Origin: Plasmodium malariae
Taxonomy: Eukaryota; Apicomplexa; Aconoidasida; Haemosporida; Plasmodiidae
Reading direction: 5' to 3'
Length of the DNA: 64,000 nucleotides
Assembly: GCF_900090045.1 (NCBI RefSeq)
Contig: NC_041786.1
Location: forward strand, 1-64,000
Shown here: one piece after another, positions 37,925 to 50,783 of the stretch
Numbering within the stretch: the first letter of the stretch is position 1
Layout of the letters: each line of letters opens with the position of its first letter
Made by a program: the position numbers and the translations under genes
Notes under the pieces: model-generated
What the model was told of the DNA's origin: nothing
Database searches by the model: none
Seen by the model: the letters and a program-made list of their open reading frames with translations, nothing else

Positions 37925-40525
37925 AAATCGAATTTTTCTTCCAGATGGATTTTTACAACGACATAGAGTAATAATATAGCGTCAGTGTGAGAGGTTCACG
38001 GTCCACGGTAATATACTTTATTTTTTTTTTAATATACCTGTATTTATGAATAAATAATATATTTATTATAAAAAAAAGGAAATAATACTACCTACACAAA
38101 AATTAATTCTTAAATATTTCCTAATAATTCACTTAAATCTAGTACTTAAGGGAAGAACTCGAGGGATTGTACAGCTTGGCTTTGTCAAATAAATTGGGAG
38201 TTCATAGAAATTATATTATAAGTAAAACTCTTGCCTTAAAAAGAAAACATATTAAAAAGAATACAATTAGGAAGGAATACATAGAACTAGTTGGTTACCT
38301 AATCAGACAAAAAGATTTAATTCCAAATAGTTTATCGAATAAACTTCGGGAAGGAGTACTTGAAACAGTATCCAGTAGGAACTTTGGATCGAGTACTAAT
38401 CATGGAATATGCTCATTTATTTTAAAGGAGGAAGATAAAAAACTTTTAAAGTTGTTCCCTCAAACAGAAGATTTCTGTATAGAAAAAATTAAATGGCTTA
38501 AAACTCTTGAAAACCATAAAATAGGGAATAATAATTTATAAAATTTTAAGCGTGATAGTAAATGTGTCAAGAAATTAAAAGAATATAATTACTGGAATAA
38601 TCAAGAAAATGATGTTTTTTTAAAAAATAGAATCTCGGGAACATCTCATAAAGAACCACTAAAAATCCATTTTCCAAAAGACATAAATCGCGATGTGTTC
38701 AGAGTTAACCCATTTCATATACTCGAACTTGTAGACTTATATGAACTTTCACATGGTTCATATACATATGAAACAGAAGAAAATATAGTAATAGAACAAA
38801 CGCAAAATGCACAACCTTCCCCTCTTGAATACATAGATGAAGCTACATTAAAAGAGACACTTTCATCTTTAGAACAGTCACAATCTAAAACATTAACACT
38901 ATCTAGAGCTTTTCTAGATGAAATTTCAATAAATGTATCTGAATTTTTATTCTCTGCACAACAAGTGATATCGCAAGTTCTTAAAATTTTGGATACTACT
39001 AAAGGAACAGTAAAAACCATACATGAAAAAATAACTTCGGGTGATACATAGAAAACTGATTCGACATCTCAAAGTGTACTCATTCGTATCCCAAGTTCTT
39101 TAGGCCCAACATCATTCTATACAATTGCAGATACCACTAATGCTCCTTGCTTTACTATTTTCGAAATATCTCTACTAAATAATAAACATATTTAAAACGT
39201 ATTTAAAATTCCAGAAAGAAATATATCTACCATATGCGTATCATTTTTTTTAATAATTTTTCAATTCGTTATTCTCTTTGCTTTTTTTATTAAAGTAATA
39301 TAAAATTTAAGCGTGAAATATATGATAAACATATCATTACTGTAATAATATTTCTTAAAAATCTCATTTTAACATATTGCAGGACGCTTTAATAAGGTTG
39401 TTTAAAAAAGAAAAAAAAGATAAAAAGTAAAATTACTAAGAATAGTAACACCTTCATTGCTGGTAAAAAGAACAAGTATTTAACACATGAACATGTTGAA
39501 TATCCATTATATAATGATGAAGAAATCATAAAAAAATTAAAATAAACGAACATTACACGAACAAAAACTCAAAAATATCAAAGAGAAAAAAGGACAGAAC
39601 AAAAAGCATTATAGAAATACATGTGGAAGTACTCGACGAATGCAGAACTGAAAAATGGAAATACATAAAAGGAGAATATTTAGCAATATGTATAGAAGAG
39701 TTTACAAATGATAAATATAAAACACATTTAAAAGTAACAGAAGATCAATAGATAATAGTAAATAATAAAAGAATGGATGATGTTAAACTACAAAAATCGT
39801 TATTGAATAAATGAATAGAAAGACATAGAATACTTTCAGAAAAATTGAAAAATGAAGACTGGTTTATCAATTTGAAAAACGAATGTAAAAAGGAACGATC
39901 ATAAATAGCTGAAATTGAAAAATTAAAAAATAAATCTTCTAATGAAAATGAAAAAGTTCCATTGTTAAAAAAAGAAAAATATCTATCGAAAGAGTGGTTA
40001 TCAATAAAAGGAATAATTAATGAACATTATTTCGAACAGAACTTGTTTAATGGATTGACAAAAAAATTTCAGAATATCTTATAAAAGTTCGAAATTGAAG
40101 AAACTGTAAATGATGTACCATTAATAAATATGAAGTAAATGGAGCACGAAGAATATTATCAAGAATTATATAAATATGTAAAAAAAGTAGTACTAGAAAA
40201 ACTTTGTACACTTGTATTTATAACGACACTGAAAAAATGGAAAAAATAAAAGTATTTATATAATAGAGAGTCATCTTTTGATAGCTCCATAAATTAATAG
40301 ATTAAAGAACTGAATTTAGGGTGAAATTCAGAAATTCCAAAAAACGTAACTGATGTTAACGAAGATATTTTGGTAAATAAAGAAAATATAGGGTATATAG
40401 AGGAAGCCAACTTTAAGAGCAAGATAGATGACTGCATAAAAGAATAAAATACAAATGTAAATTTCACAGTTAATGATGAGAAATTAGAAAAAACCGTTGA
40501 AGTAGTAAGAAAACATATTTTATAA
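37925..40525 (+). pseudogene. STP1: STP1 copy 2, dead
   Basis: A first-exon remnant lies at about 37931-38007 (SSRWIFTTT then stop; in another frame SVRGSRST), with donor CCACG|GTAATA. The main exon starts at 38143 after an AATCTAG acceptor and stays in one frame to 39294, broken by three stops (38539, 39049, 39193). It carries the N-terminal domain (GICSFILKEEDKKLL, FCIEK), the stalk (EQSQSKTLTLSRAF) and the membrane segment (ICVSFFLIIFQFVILFAFFI), with donor AAA|GTAATA. The cytoplasmic exon starts at 39383 (DALIRLFKKEKK). It shows the tryptophan-rich domain in shifted frames and with at least eight stops (IEIHVEVLDECRTEKW, RILSEKLKNEDWFINLKNE, YYQELYKYVKK), ending VEVVRKHIL with TAA at 40523-40525. 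The extracellular half is much better kept than the cytoplasmic half. Family assignment secure; non-functional as full-length STP1. Confidence 0.9.
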
Positions 40526-43500
40526 GTTCAAAGTCATATGTCAAAAATATATTCGGACGATATTTAAGTGAAAACATATGTTCTAAGTGAAAAATATTTT
40601 TAAAATATCATTATGTTGTAAGAGAATAAAGAAAAAGAACGTACATAAATGAAAAATATAATAGAAACAGGCAAATGCCATATGTAAAAATTAATATACA
40701 TATTTTATAACGATATTCATAACATGCATAATTTTTTTTATTTCTGTAAGAATATCTAGAAAAAATTTTCATTAATCTTCAAATCAATAAAAGTAGGAAT
40801 TTGTTAATGCACATATAAAAAAAAAATTAATTCTTTATTATTAATTATTAGAATATGAATTTTCGTAATTCTAAGCAATATTTTTTTGATTGAATCCATA
40901 ATAACTAATATATTCAGCGAAATTACAAGGTATGTTAAATTTATAACTAATGATTTTAAATGCATATTAATTTCTTATATATATATATAGATATATATAG
41001 ATTTGATTAATACACAATAATTAAGACCAGATTTCCATAATAATAATATTAAATAGAAGATTAGTAACCCACGAAATTTTTTGGTTTAATTATATGTATA
41101 TAATTTGTTAATCCTTTTTATGTTTTTCGTAAATATTTAATTTGCTTATTCTTTCTTTATGTAATCTATCAATAAAATTTTAATACTATTAAAACATTAT
41201 ATTTTTCTTTAAGAGAAATTTATTTTTAGTATGGTTTATAATAGGAATATTTTTAGTGCACGTAGAAAAAAAATTTTATTACATTCTTAATTTATTTTTC
41301 TTTCACATTATGCTACATAGTTACATGCAGTAAATATCACTTTTTTATATGTATATTATAATATAATATAAAATTTTATGAATTTATTTTTAATTGAAAA
41401 TGTTATTAAATAAATATATTTTTTTTCTGTTTAATAAAATGTAAGGCTTAATATATATAATAAATAATTTTATTTTCTAAATTTATAATACACTTAATAA
41501 CATTATATTTTATTCTTTATTTTATAGTGGTTAGATTTGTAAAAATTTATATGTATATATATGTATTATCCAAAAATGTCTTTTGTTTTGTATATCAAAG
41601 ATATACAGTTTCTTATATCTATTTATGACACCTAAAGTGAATGTTTAAAATATATTTGACTATTTGGAAAATATAATTATTGTTATTATATTAAATGTAA
41701 AAGATAATTATAAAACGGGAATTTGATTTAATATGTATAGTTAAATACTTATTAATATATATATAATATTCTTTTTATTCTTAAAGTAAGACAACAAAAA
41801 ATTAGAAAACTTATTCATATATACTATATATTATTATTTTATTGCAATAAATAATAAATGCTGAAAAAATATTTAAGGATAAAATAATAAAATATAATTA
41901 TATTAAAATTACTTATTTTTTCTCCTCGAAAAAATGTTACAAAAACTTTAGAATATATCACTTTTTTTCGTTTGCTTAGTTTTATTATGTTTTATGTAAT
42001 ATAAATATATAGCATTAAAAAAGCAATTCTCTTAAATTACTTTTTATATTTAGATATTTTTATTACATAAAAAATTAAAGAAAATTTATATATAATTTTT
42101 CAGAAATTTTTAAAAAACTAATTTTAGTACACATTGATATATGGAATTTATAATCAAAAAGTAAAGCATAACGTTACTGTTGCTTCAATTTGATTTTTGC
42201 ATTTGTTTTATTTATGTAATAAATTATACCTTTTTTTTTTCATATACATTCATATTCTAAAAATTACTTTAATTCAAAAAAATCGGTAATTTCATTTTAC
42301 GTATAATATATTTCTAATATATATAGCTCGTTCAATTATTATGAAGATTATTTATATTAGTTATATTTGATAATTAATACAAGTTATTGGAAATGTACAT
42401 AATGACAGTGGTCAAGAAATAAATACAGGTTATTATATATTTTTTCATATAGTAAATTTCACTGCATTCTTATTAGATTATTGTAAATATATAATATTAA
42501 ACTTTATGAATACATGCAACTCATGATACATAAGTAATGATATTTAAAATACAAATTATTAATACTTATACATATTATGTTTTTTTTTTTAAAAGAATTT
42601 CTACTCATAAATTTTTATCAAATTCTTGTTTATTTGAATATATATAAACTTCTTTATTAACATTATGTTAAAAATGTATTATAAATAAAAATGACCTTCA
42701 ATTTAAAACACTCTCTTTTAAATTTATTATATTATTTCATGTTATATAAACGTAATTTATGAATAGAGAAAAACTTCAAAGCTATAATTCATCGTCCTTA
42801 ACGCTTTTTTATGTAATACACACGTTAAGAGCTTATGTATTTAAATCACATTACAAACTAACGCTCTTTTTTTATGATATTCTTGGAATTTAATGTAAAA
42901 GACGCCATTAAATATTGCAATTCCATACATAAAAATATAAATATATAAATATATTTTAAATAGTTAACAATATATCGTTATAAAATTTAACAAAAAATTG
43001 TTTTTACATAATAAACAATATTACAGTTTTTAAAAAACAAAATTCTTTTACTAACTGGCATGTGTATATATTAATAAATGAAGATGTTAATTAATAATAG
43101 TTATTTATTATTTATTATAAACATAACTATCGTAAAGAAGAGATTTCATCATGTTCGTTATAGATTATAACACAACGAACAACTATTTAATAAACGTTAT
43201 ATATATTTATATTATATCAATAAATATCATTAAATCATAATGTATTAATGTAATATGAAAAAATATGAATAATATTTTAATGTATTACTGTAAAAATAAA
43301 CTACGCAATTATACGTACCAATTTTTTATTCCTAGTAATGTAGATTTATTCTTTTTAGTTATCACTTTGTTTATTTATAAAATTTATATGAGCAAAGCCG
43401 CTTTTATCGCCCATTAAATGCGTTTTTCATTATTCTATAATGTAAATCAAGTAATAATAGCTGCATAAAAAATAAATAATATTTAAATTGATTTTGTATA

Positions 43501-44478
43501 CATAATACATGATAACATTTTTAACATAAATAAATTTATTATTTATTATTTTTTATTAACTTTTTTTTTTTTCTCAAAAGTTTTAAAAAAAAATTTTCAC
43601 TTGTTCAAATCCTTATTTTTATTATTATTTCAAATATTATATTAAAAAGTTTTTTTAATTAATATTAAAACCACTAAATTACTAGGAAAAATAAATAAAG
43701 TTATGTTTTATTTTTTTTTTAAAAATAAAAATATTATTTATCTTATAAATTACAACAATAAAATAAAACAAAAATAATATATATTTCATTATTAACAGAA
43801 AGCTCAATATTTATTAAAAAAATATATAATTATTTTCAAATTGTATAAAACATATATTCATTAAGTAAATTCTATTAAATTATATTTATTATATATAAAT
43901 ATCGTTTCTATAATCGTTATGTTTCTTGCAAATTATTTAAAAAAAAAATTTCATATATAATACTTTAGACAACCTTAATATATATTTCATTATTTTTATT
44001 AAATACAGAAATTTAAAGTGATATATATCCTAAAGCAAAAGTACATATATTATGTCTGATAATTTTATTATACTTTATATATTTTAATAAACAAAATAAC
44101 GAAGCACTTTATAAATATACTTACGTAATATATTAACAAATTTTTATGAAATAAATTATTCATGCATTTCCATAGTTGCAATTACATAATAATGTGTTTT
44201 ATAATGCTTTTTCAGGACTTACTCTATTTATATTATTTTAGTTAATATTTTTGCATAGAAAAATTACTATAATGTTTTTATTTAATATACATTTTCTCGT
44301 ATTACATTTGAAAATATTATGTAATTATTATATTTAAAAGTAATAATTTTAATGTTTTAAAGTATCAGAAAGCAATAAATAAAAAATATAATAAATCTTC
44401 TATTTAATATTTTCTAAAAAATTATATTCCGAAAATTCAATTATAACACAATTTTTGGTATCTATAAATAAATTCTAA
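40526..44478. other. Long non-coding interval
   Basis: The first 300 bases align by eye with the 3' flanks of STP1 copies 1 and 3. The remaining 3.6 kb hold no supportable gene. No tRNA-like or other RNA gene structure was recognised. Confidence 0.5.
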
Positions 44479-45279
44479 ATGATGACACTTACAAATAAAT
44501 TAACTTTTTTTTTTTTAATTTTTTCATTTTCCCTATTAATATGGATGTTCCAGAATGTCTATGAGGTATAATTATTATTACATTTAATAATTTCCATACA
44601 TTCTTTGTAATCGCGTATATTCATTTTAAAACTAATAAATTATTCATATGAAATGAAGATTTTTTTATAAATATTAAATATTCACTGAAATTTTTAGACA
44701 AAAATCTCTAGAAAATCATGGAATAAGAAAAAATATATAAATAATACCTTAGGTGTAAAGGTAAGCAGATTATTATGTATACAAAAAAAGTATTATCAAG
44801 CTGGTACAAAGAAACGTCTTAATTCAAAAAATAGTTGCTTTAACGATATTAAAAATTGTGATCCTTCCGATTATGTGGCTATGATTTTAAATTCTTATGA
44901 TCCATCAGTATCCAATGAAAAACTTGTTAAAGTATATGAAGAATTAAAAGAAAATTCCATGAAAAATGAAGGATATATACCAAGAGCAAAAGAAATAGCA
45001 AAATTTATAACAACTCTTTTATATTATTTAGGAATAAAATATAAAAAGAAACTAAATAAAAAGTCGTCACATCCTAAACAAGAAAAATACGAACGACTTT
45101 TTCAGATTATATCTAGCCCCAAAACTAAAAACTTGCTTAGGCTTACTATTCCAAGTTTAGCAGAAACAAAATATATATTTTCATATAGCCCACACCTAAA
45201 TCCTTCCTTAGATGAAGTAATTTTTTTTGAATTATTATCACAAGCAAACTCTGTTTATGCTTCACATAATAAAAATTGA
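44479..45279 (+). CDS. Two-exon secreted/exported protein of unknown function (intact)
   Basis: Exon 1 is 44479-44565 (29 codons, MMTLTNKLTFFFLIFSFSLL then IWMFQNVYE), donor GAG|GTATAA. The intron is 132 bases ending TTTTTAG. Exon 2 is 44698-45279; it is phase 0 and open from its first base, giving 222 residues. The part before the internal codon at 44875 is in frame and belongs to the protein. After the hydrophobic signal (about 8-22) there is a basic stretch with VSRLLCIQKKYY at about 51-62, near where an export motif would be but not fitting RxLxE/D/Q. A Cys pair follows (NSCFNDIKNCDPSDY), then a helical charged region with no further membrane segment. The product would be soluble once cleaved. 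I do not recognise the family. It is the only intact gene on the plus strand and stands alone between long non-coding stretches. Confidence 0.72.
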
Positions 45280-48200
45280 ATAATGGTGAACACAGTAATT
45301 AGATCAAATCAGTAGAAAATTTTTCTATGCTCTTAGTAGTACTATACTAACGAATCATCCACGGAAATATTTAAATTTGAAGCATATATTTTAATATGAG
45401 TAAAATTTTATACATTTCATAGTATGCAAAAGGTTCTATTATAAAAGTGATATATGAGTTATATTCAATTTTTATCTAAACAAATACAGTTAGCGTTATT
45501 CCTATATGAAGTAGTTCATATAGTTCATTCATAACTTTTTTACTTATTTATATATTTAATTTTTAAAAAATAATATAAGAAAACATAAGTTTTTAAATTA
45601 TTCGTTTTCTTCTTCATATTTTTTTATTTATATATTTTGGAAAAGTATTTGTATGTGTGGATGTACTATTTTACCTAAGTTATATTTTTACTAATTGTTT
45701 TATTCAGATTTCTATTATATTAATTTTTCTTTCCCATTTGTACTTCTATATAGAGTGTAAATTTGTAAATATATAACATTATTATGTTTTATAAAATATC
45801 CACCTTAGGTGAATGTATTTAATAAATTCGCATACATGTCGGTTCACGTTAACTAAGGTATTTTTTCTGAAAAAAACAATATATGCTGTATTCCAGTATT
45901 CTAATTAAATATATAAATTAATTTTTTATTAATATTTTCCCAATAGTAATATCTTTTATTTGTAAATTTTAATATTTTCAAATAATATATTTTCATTGAA
46001 TAGAAAAAAAAATATATAGTACAAAATTACTTCTTCTATGTTACAAACAATGAACATAATTCACTTTCATTTATTAACCATTTTTGCATTAGTTCTTTTA
46101 TTATTATTATGTATTCATCTTATATTTTATCTTTTATAACATTCTAATTAAAATGCAGTTTTTCATTTTACAAATTTTGGTAAATTCTAAGATCTGAGTT
46201 CCTACTTTTCTTTATCTTCCGCAAAATATATAATATTAATTTAGAATGAAGTTAATTAGATGCCATATATATACATATATCTTACATAACATATTTTTCC
46301 TTTTATCTTTATTAAAATTATGTAATTATGAAATTGCATATACTTAAAGAAGTTATATTTCGGATCTTTATATTCAAATATTTCCCAAAAATATAAAAAA
46401 AACAATATATGATATGTCTATATATTATTTTTTAAAGAACCATCCAATTAAAATAATACATATGCATTAGTCCAAATGTAATTTTCCCATTTCAACATCT
46501 TGTAAATGGCAGTTAATTTCGTTTGAGAATAAATTCAAACGTCCTGTAAAAAAACATGCCACTGAAGAGTTTTAATAAAATAATACTAAAAACATAAATT
46601 TATAATTTCTCATAATGTATTTCTACTATGTTAATGCACTTTCCCTCCTGTTATGTTAAACTTATATTTGATATTCTCCATATACATGAAGATTAAAAAT
46701 TAAATTATGTCTAAATTCATACATAAAAAAGAATCATGCAATATTAAAATAGTTAGTACAAAGAATAATAAATCACATACAAGTTAAAAGCATTATTTTA
46801 ATTGTTCCTATAATATTAATTGTTTATAATTGTGTAACGCTTAAACGATTATGGTATCGCAACTGAATTGATTACTACTAAATAATATTTGACATTCAAA
46901 TTATTATATTAAAATATTTTCAGCTTATAAAAAATTGTTCATCTTTTATATCAAACATGAATTTCACAATTTTTGTTATGTTTTTAGCAAAGAGATGGTA
47001 AACTGTACATCTTTTATTCTACCTATTAGATAGTTATAATTTTCCATATTGTATTAATTTTTTAGAGTACTTATTACCTATATGTATAATAATACGCATA
47101 AAATTATATTTTATATTTCATTATTTATGATACTTTATTTATTATTTGTATGTTGTGGCATATATTTATTTATTTTACGTATTATTAAATCATAGATCCT
47201 GGAAAAGTTATAAAAAAAAGTATTTATAAATATAATAAACTATGTGACATATCATACAAAAGTAAAAATACAAATATCGAACATAAAAAGTTAAAAAGTG
47301 AACTAACGAAATCATGAATTTAAAAAAAAATTATTTTAATATAATAGATCTATCTTTTTTATACTCTTTCTTTTTTAATATTTTCGTTTTTCAAATTTTA
47401 TGTTTTTTCAAAAATTTAAAACATAATAATATTCTAAATGGAATAACGCTTTAAATTAATATATAATTTCTGCTCATGATTTTAATGCTCCAAATTGAAT
47501 AAAAAATGAGTTACATATTTTAATAGTTCATAATGAATTGATAATATAATAAAAAAGCATTTTATATCTTATGGTACTGTACAGCAATATTTGCATAACA
47601 ATTATAATCTTAAATAATAATATTTTACTTTAATTATTATTAGGATACATAAAAATATTTTAAAGAAATTGATGAAATATGTTCCTTCCATTTGCTTCAT
47701 GGACACACACGATAGATATAAAAATGAAAATAAAATTATATAAGGATTTATAGTTACGAAATTTTCATTTGAGTTGTGATAAATATTATAATTTAATAGT
47801 ATCATAAAATAAGTTTAGTTAATCCTTAAATTACAATTTTTAAAAACATATGTTTTTTATACACAGATATATTAATAAATTATCCAATATGCCAATATTT
47901 ATGTAATATTATCTTGTATCAAATTGTAAACATAGTACATGTGCAATTTTTTATTTATATAAATGCATGTATTTCTTTTTTATTAATTGTAGTATATAAA
48001 TAATTTCATCAAGAAATTAAGTAGAATTCAAATAAAACGCAAAGTTGCAATAGGTATTTTACTATAATATACATATATTTCTGCTAAAATAAATATATAT
48101 GTTAACTACAAACATAGATGTTCTTACTATGTAAAAATATTATTCGTAAAATTTAACTGATACTGTTATAATCAGTAATTTTTATTTACATCGTTTTGCA

Positions 48201-50075
48201 GAATAAAACATATAAATATACTATATTCATAAATTTAATTTTTATAATTCAATATTATAATATTTATAACAGAAAAGTAGATAAATTAATATCCTTATTT
48301 TATTTAAATTATTATAACAGTGATTATACGCTTTTACATGTACATTTCTAATTATTTTATTTCCATTTTTTGTATCTCATAAAACAGTACATTTATTATG
48401 AAGAATATATTATCCAGTTTAAATCTCAAGAAATATGATTATCCGTTCACATATATAAAATAACCAAAAAAAAAAATCTAAAGATAATTTTTAAATTCAT
48501 TTAAATTTATATAGAAGATAATACAATATATTAAATATAAATAAATATAGTATTTATATATATATTTCATGCAAAGTATAATATATATTTCTTTTTTAAG
48601 GAAATATATTATAGATACACGACTATGCAGTTAACAAAACCTATTACAATGTAGCATATCAATAAAAACAAGGTGACATGTTTGTGAATAACGCTCCAAT
48701 AAAAATTCTTTATATTTATTAATATTTCTTATGTTAAAAAAATCATTCTTATTACCAAAGCATTTTTAGTTCATAACATATATTTTACGTATTTCAAAAT
48801 ACCTTATAGATCTTATTGATACCATATTCGGAACACATAAAGACAAATATAGATAATAGGATAGACATAAAAATAATTATTTATTACAATATATGCTATT
48901 AAATCAAAAAAAACTTAATTATTTTCTTTATTTCCATGGATAATTGAAATTTTACTTTTATATAATTCACTTATAGAAAATTATTATTATAACAAAATAA
49001 AAAAAAGTTTATTTATGGTAAAATAACTAACAAAATATTAATCTTACTTCTTTACGATTCTAGCTTTTAATAAGAAGAATTAAAAATGTAAATAGAATAT
49101 TTATTTATAGTAATTCTTTAAAAATGCATTTAAGTAATTCTTATAATATTGATTTGAAAGCACTTTGTAAATAATTAAAATATGAAATGTCAGAACTTAT
49201 GCAAATAAAAGAGTTTACAATTTTCAAAAATATTAATGAGTTATAAATAATCCATTCTTAAAGACCGTGATTTTTTCTTATATATTTACGTTTACATATA
49301 TAAACGAAACAAAAATTTAAACGTATATAAAAAAGGCTTTTGTAGTAAATATGTATTATAATACACATCTTATAATATCATCTGAAACAGATATTAATTA
49401 AATTTTCTTTTTACTAAAAAAGTAAATAGACTTGTTTCGTTTTATTACATGTAAAAAGAGGCATTCACAATTATTTTAAAACAAGTCTTATATCTTTTAC
49501 ATTTAGGTCAAAATATAAATATTTTATACTTAACGTAAAGAAAAGAAAACAAAGAAAGTTCACATTTTAAGCTTAGAAGCCTGAACTTATAACTAATTTA
49601 ACGAAATAATACTAGTTGAACTTCTTTATTTAAAGTTTTTATTGAACAAAATATATTTCGTGCACAAATATACTCATATACATACAAATATATTATTCTA
49701 AGATAATAATTTTAAAAGATTCCTTAAAATACAAATGTAATAAATAAAACAATAAAATTCACTAAGGATTAATATATATTTTTAAATTCTATATAAATGT
49801 TGTTACGTATATGTTGGTAAAATTTTAATAATTAAGTAATTTGTATTACATTTAGTATGTCTATAATATTTTTAAGGATACTACATATCTTTTCTTTATA
49901 TATTAAAAGTTTTTCTTATCAAAAATTGAAACTCGTTACAACATAATTTCGGATTATTTAACTTTATTATGTTATATTTTATATATTTTATGAAAATATA
50001 AATAGCATCTAACATAGTAAGAAAAACAAGTCCTAAACTAATGAGCCTTCTGTTTGAGGATTACGCAAAGATTTA
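45280..50075. other. Long non-coding interval
   Basis: Nearly 4.8 kb without a supportable gene. Short open frames such as 47602-47805 on the minus strand have non-coding composition. A TGCATG half-palindrome near 47966 was seen; nothing else stands out. Confidence 0.5.
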
Positions 50076-50783
50076 CTAAGTTGGTACTGCAGCAGAATCG
50101 GCTGGAAAAGAAGCACATATATCCCCTGTTAGAAGTAATAAGAATATTATTAATAATATAATTCCAGTGTTTACTAAAACTTTTTATTTACGTATTAATC
50201 TCCTTAAATTATCTTCAACTTTTTTGTTACTCTTATTATCTTTTAAATATAATTCATTTAATATTTTTTTTTTTCATATATATATCTATATTATTAAATA
50301 AAGAAAATTTTTTTTTCTTAGGCATTTTATCACCTTTTTCTATATTTAATAATTTTTTTTCAAAATCTTTTATTTCTGATATGCCATCTTGGTAATTCTT
50401 AGTTATGACTTTCTGTTCACCTGATACTTTAGTATTGCAGTCCTTTCCTGATATATATCCATTTGATTCTATATTAATTAAATCCTCCTGTAGGAGACAA
50501 TTATCTTTTTACGGAATATATCCATCAAGTTTAAAATGCTAATTTAATGATGTGACATAGTTATTCTATAAAAAAAAAAAAAAAAAGAATTATTTATTAT
50601 TTATTATTTTATAAAATATATATTTCCATAACAAGAAATATTGTATTTATAAATAGAGCATGAAAAAAAAATAAATACGAAAAATTATTATTATATTACA
50701 TTATAGCTGTAATGTCATATCCAAACTAAAAGGGTAAATACGAACTCTTTAATAAAAATAAGGGAATTAAAATGTCCTTTCAC
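50076..50783 (-). pseudogene. Dead two-exon exported-protein gene
   Basis: Exon 1 is 50783 to 50700 (28 codons, KGHFNSLIFIKEFVFTLLVW). The start codon is GTG in place of ATG, and a TGA follows VWI. The donor AAT|GTAATA is intact. The intron is 134 bases and exon 2 starts at 50565 after a T-run and ATAG. It has stops after NNYVTSLN and GYIP, then an open piece (INIESNGYISGKDCNTKVSG, EIKDFEKKLLNIEKGDKMPK). A frame change in an A run near 50260-50280 follows, then YLKDNKSNKKVEDNLRRLIR, a stop and a hydrophobic end (NTGIILLIIFLLLLTGD). The FEKKLLNIE...LRRLIRKKK-then-membrane layout is that of Plasmodium exported proteins of unknown function. I cannot name the subfamily. Confidence 0.68.

Noticed and set aside
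38715..39020. 101-codon minus-strand open frame
   Set aside because: Antisense shadow of the STP1 copy 2 stalk, whose plus-strand reading is clearly the family sequence.
47602..47805. 67-codon minus-strand open frame in a long non-coding interval
   Set aside because: Hydrophobic by composition only; no first exon, no basic tail and no similarity that I recognise.
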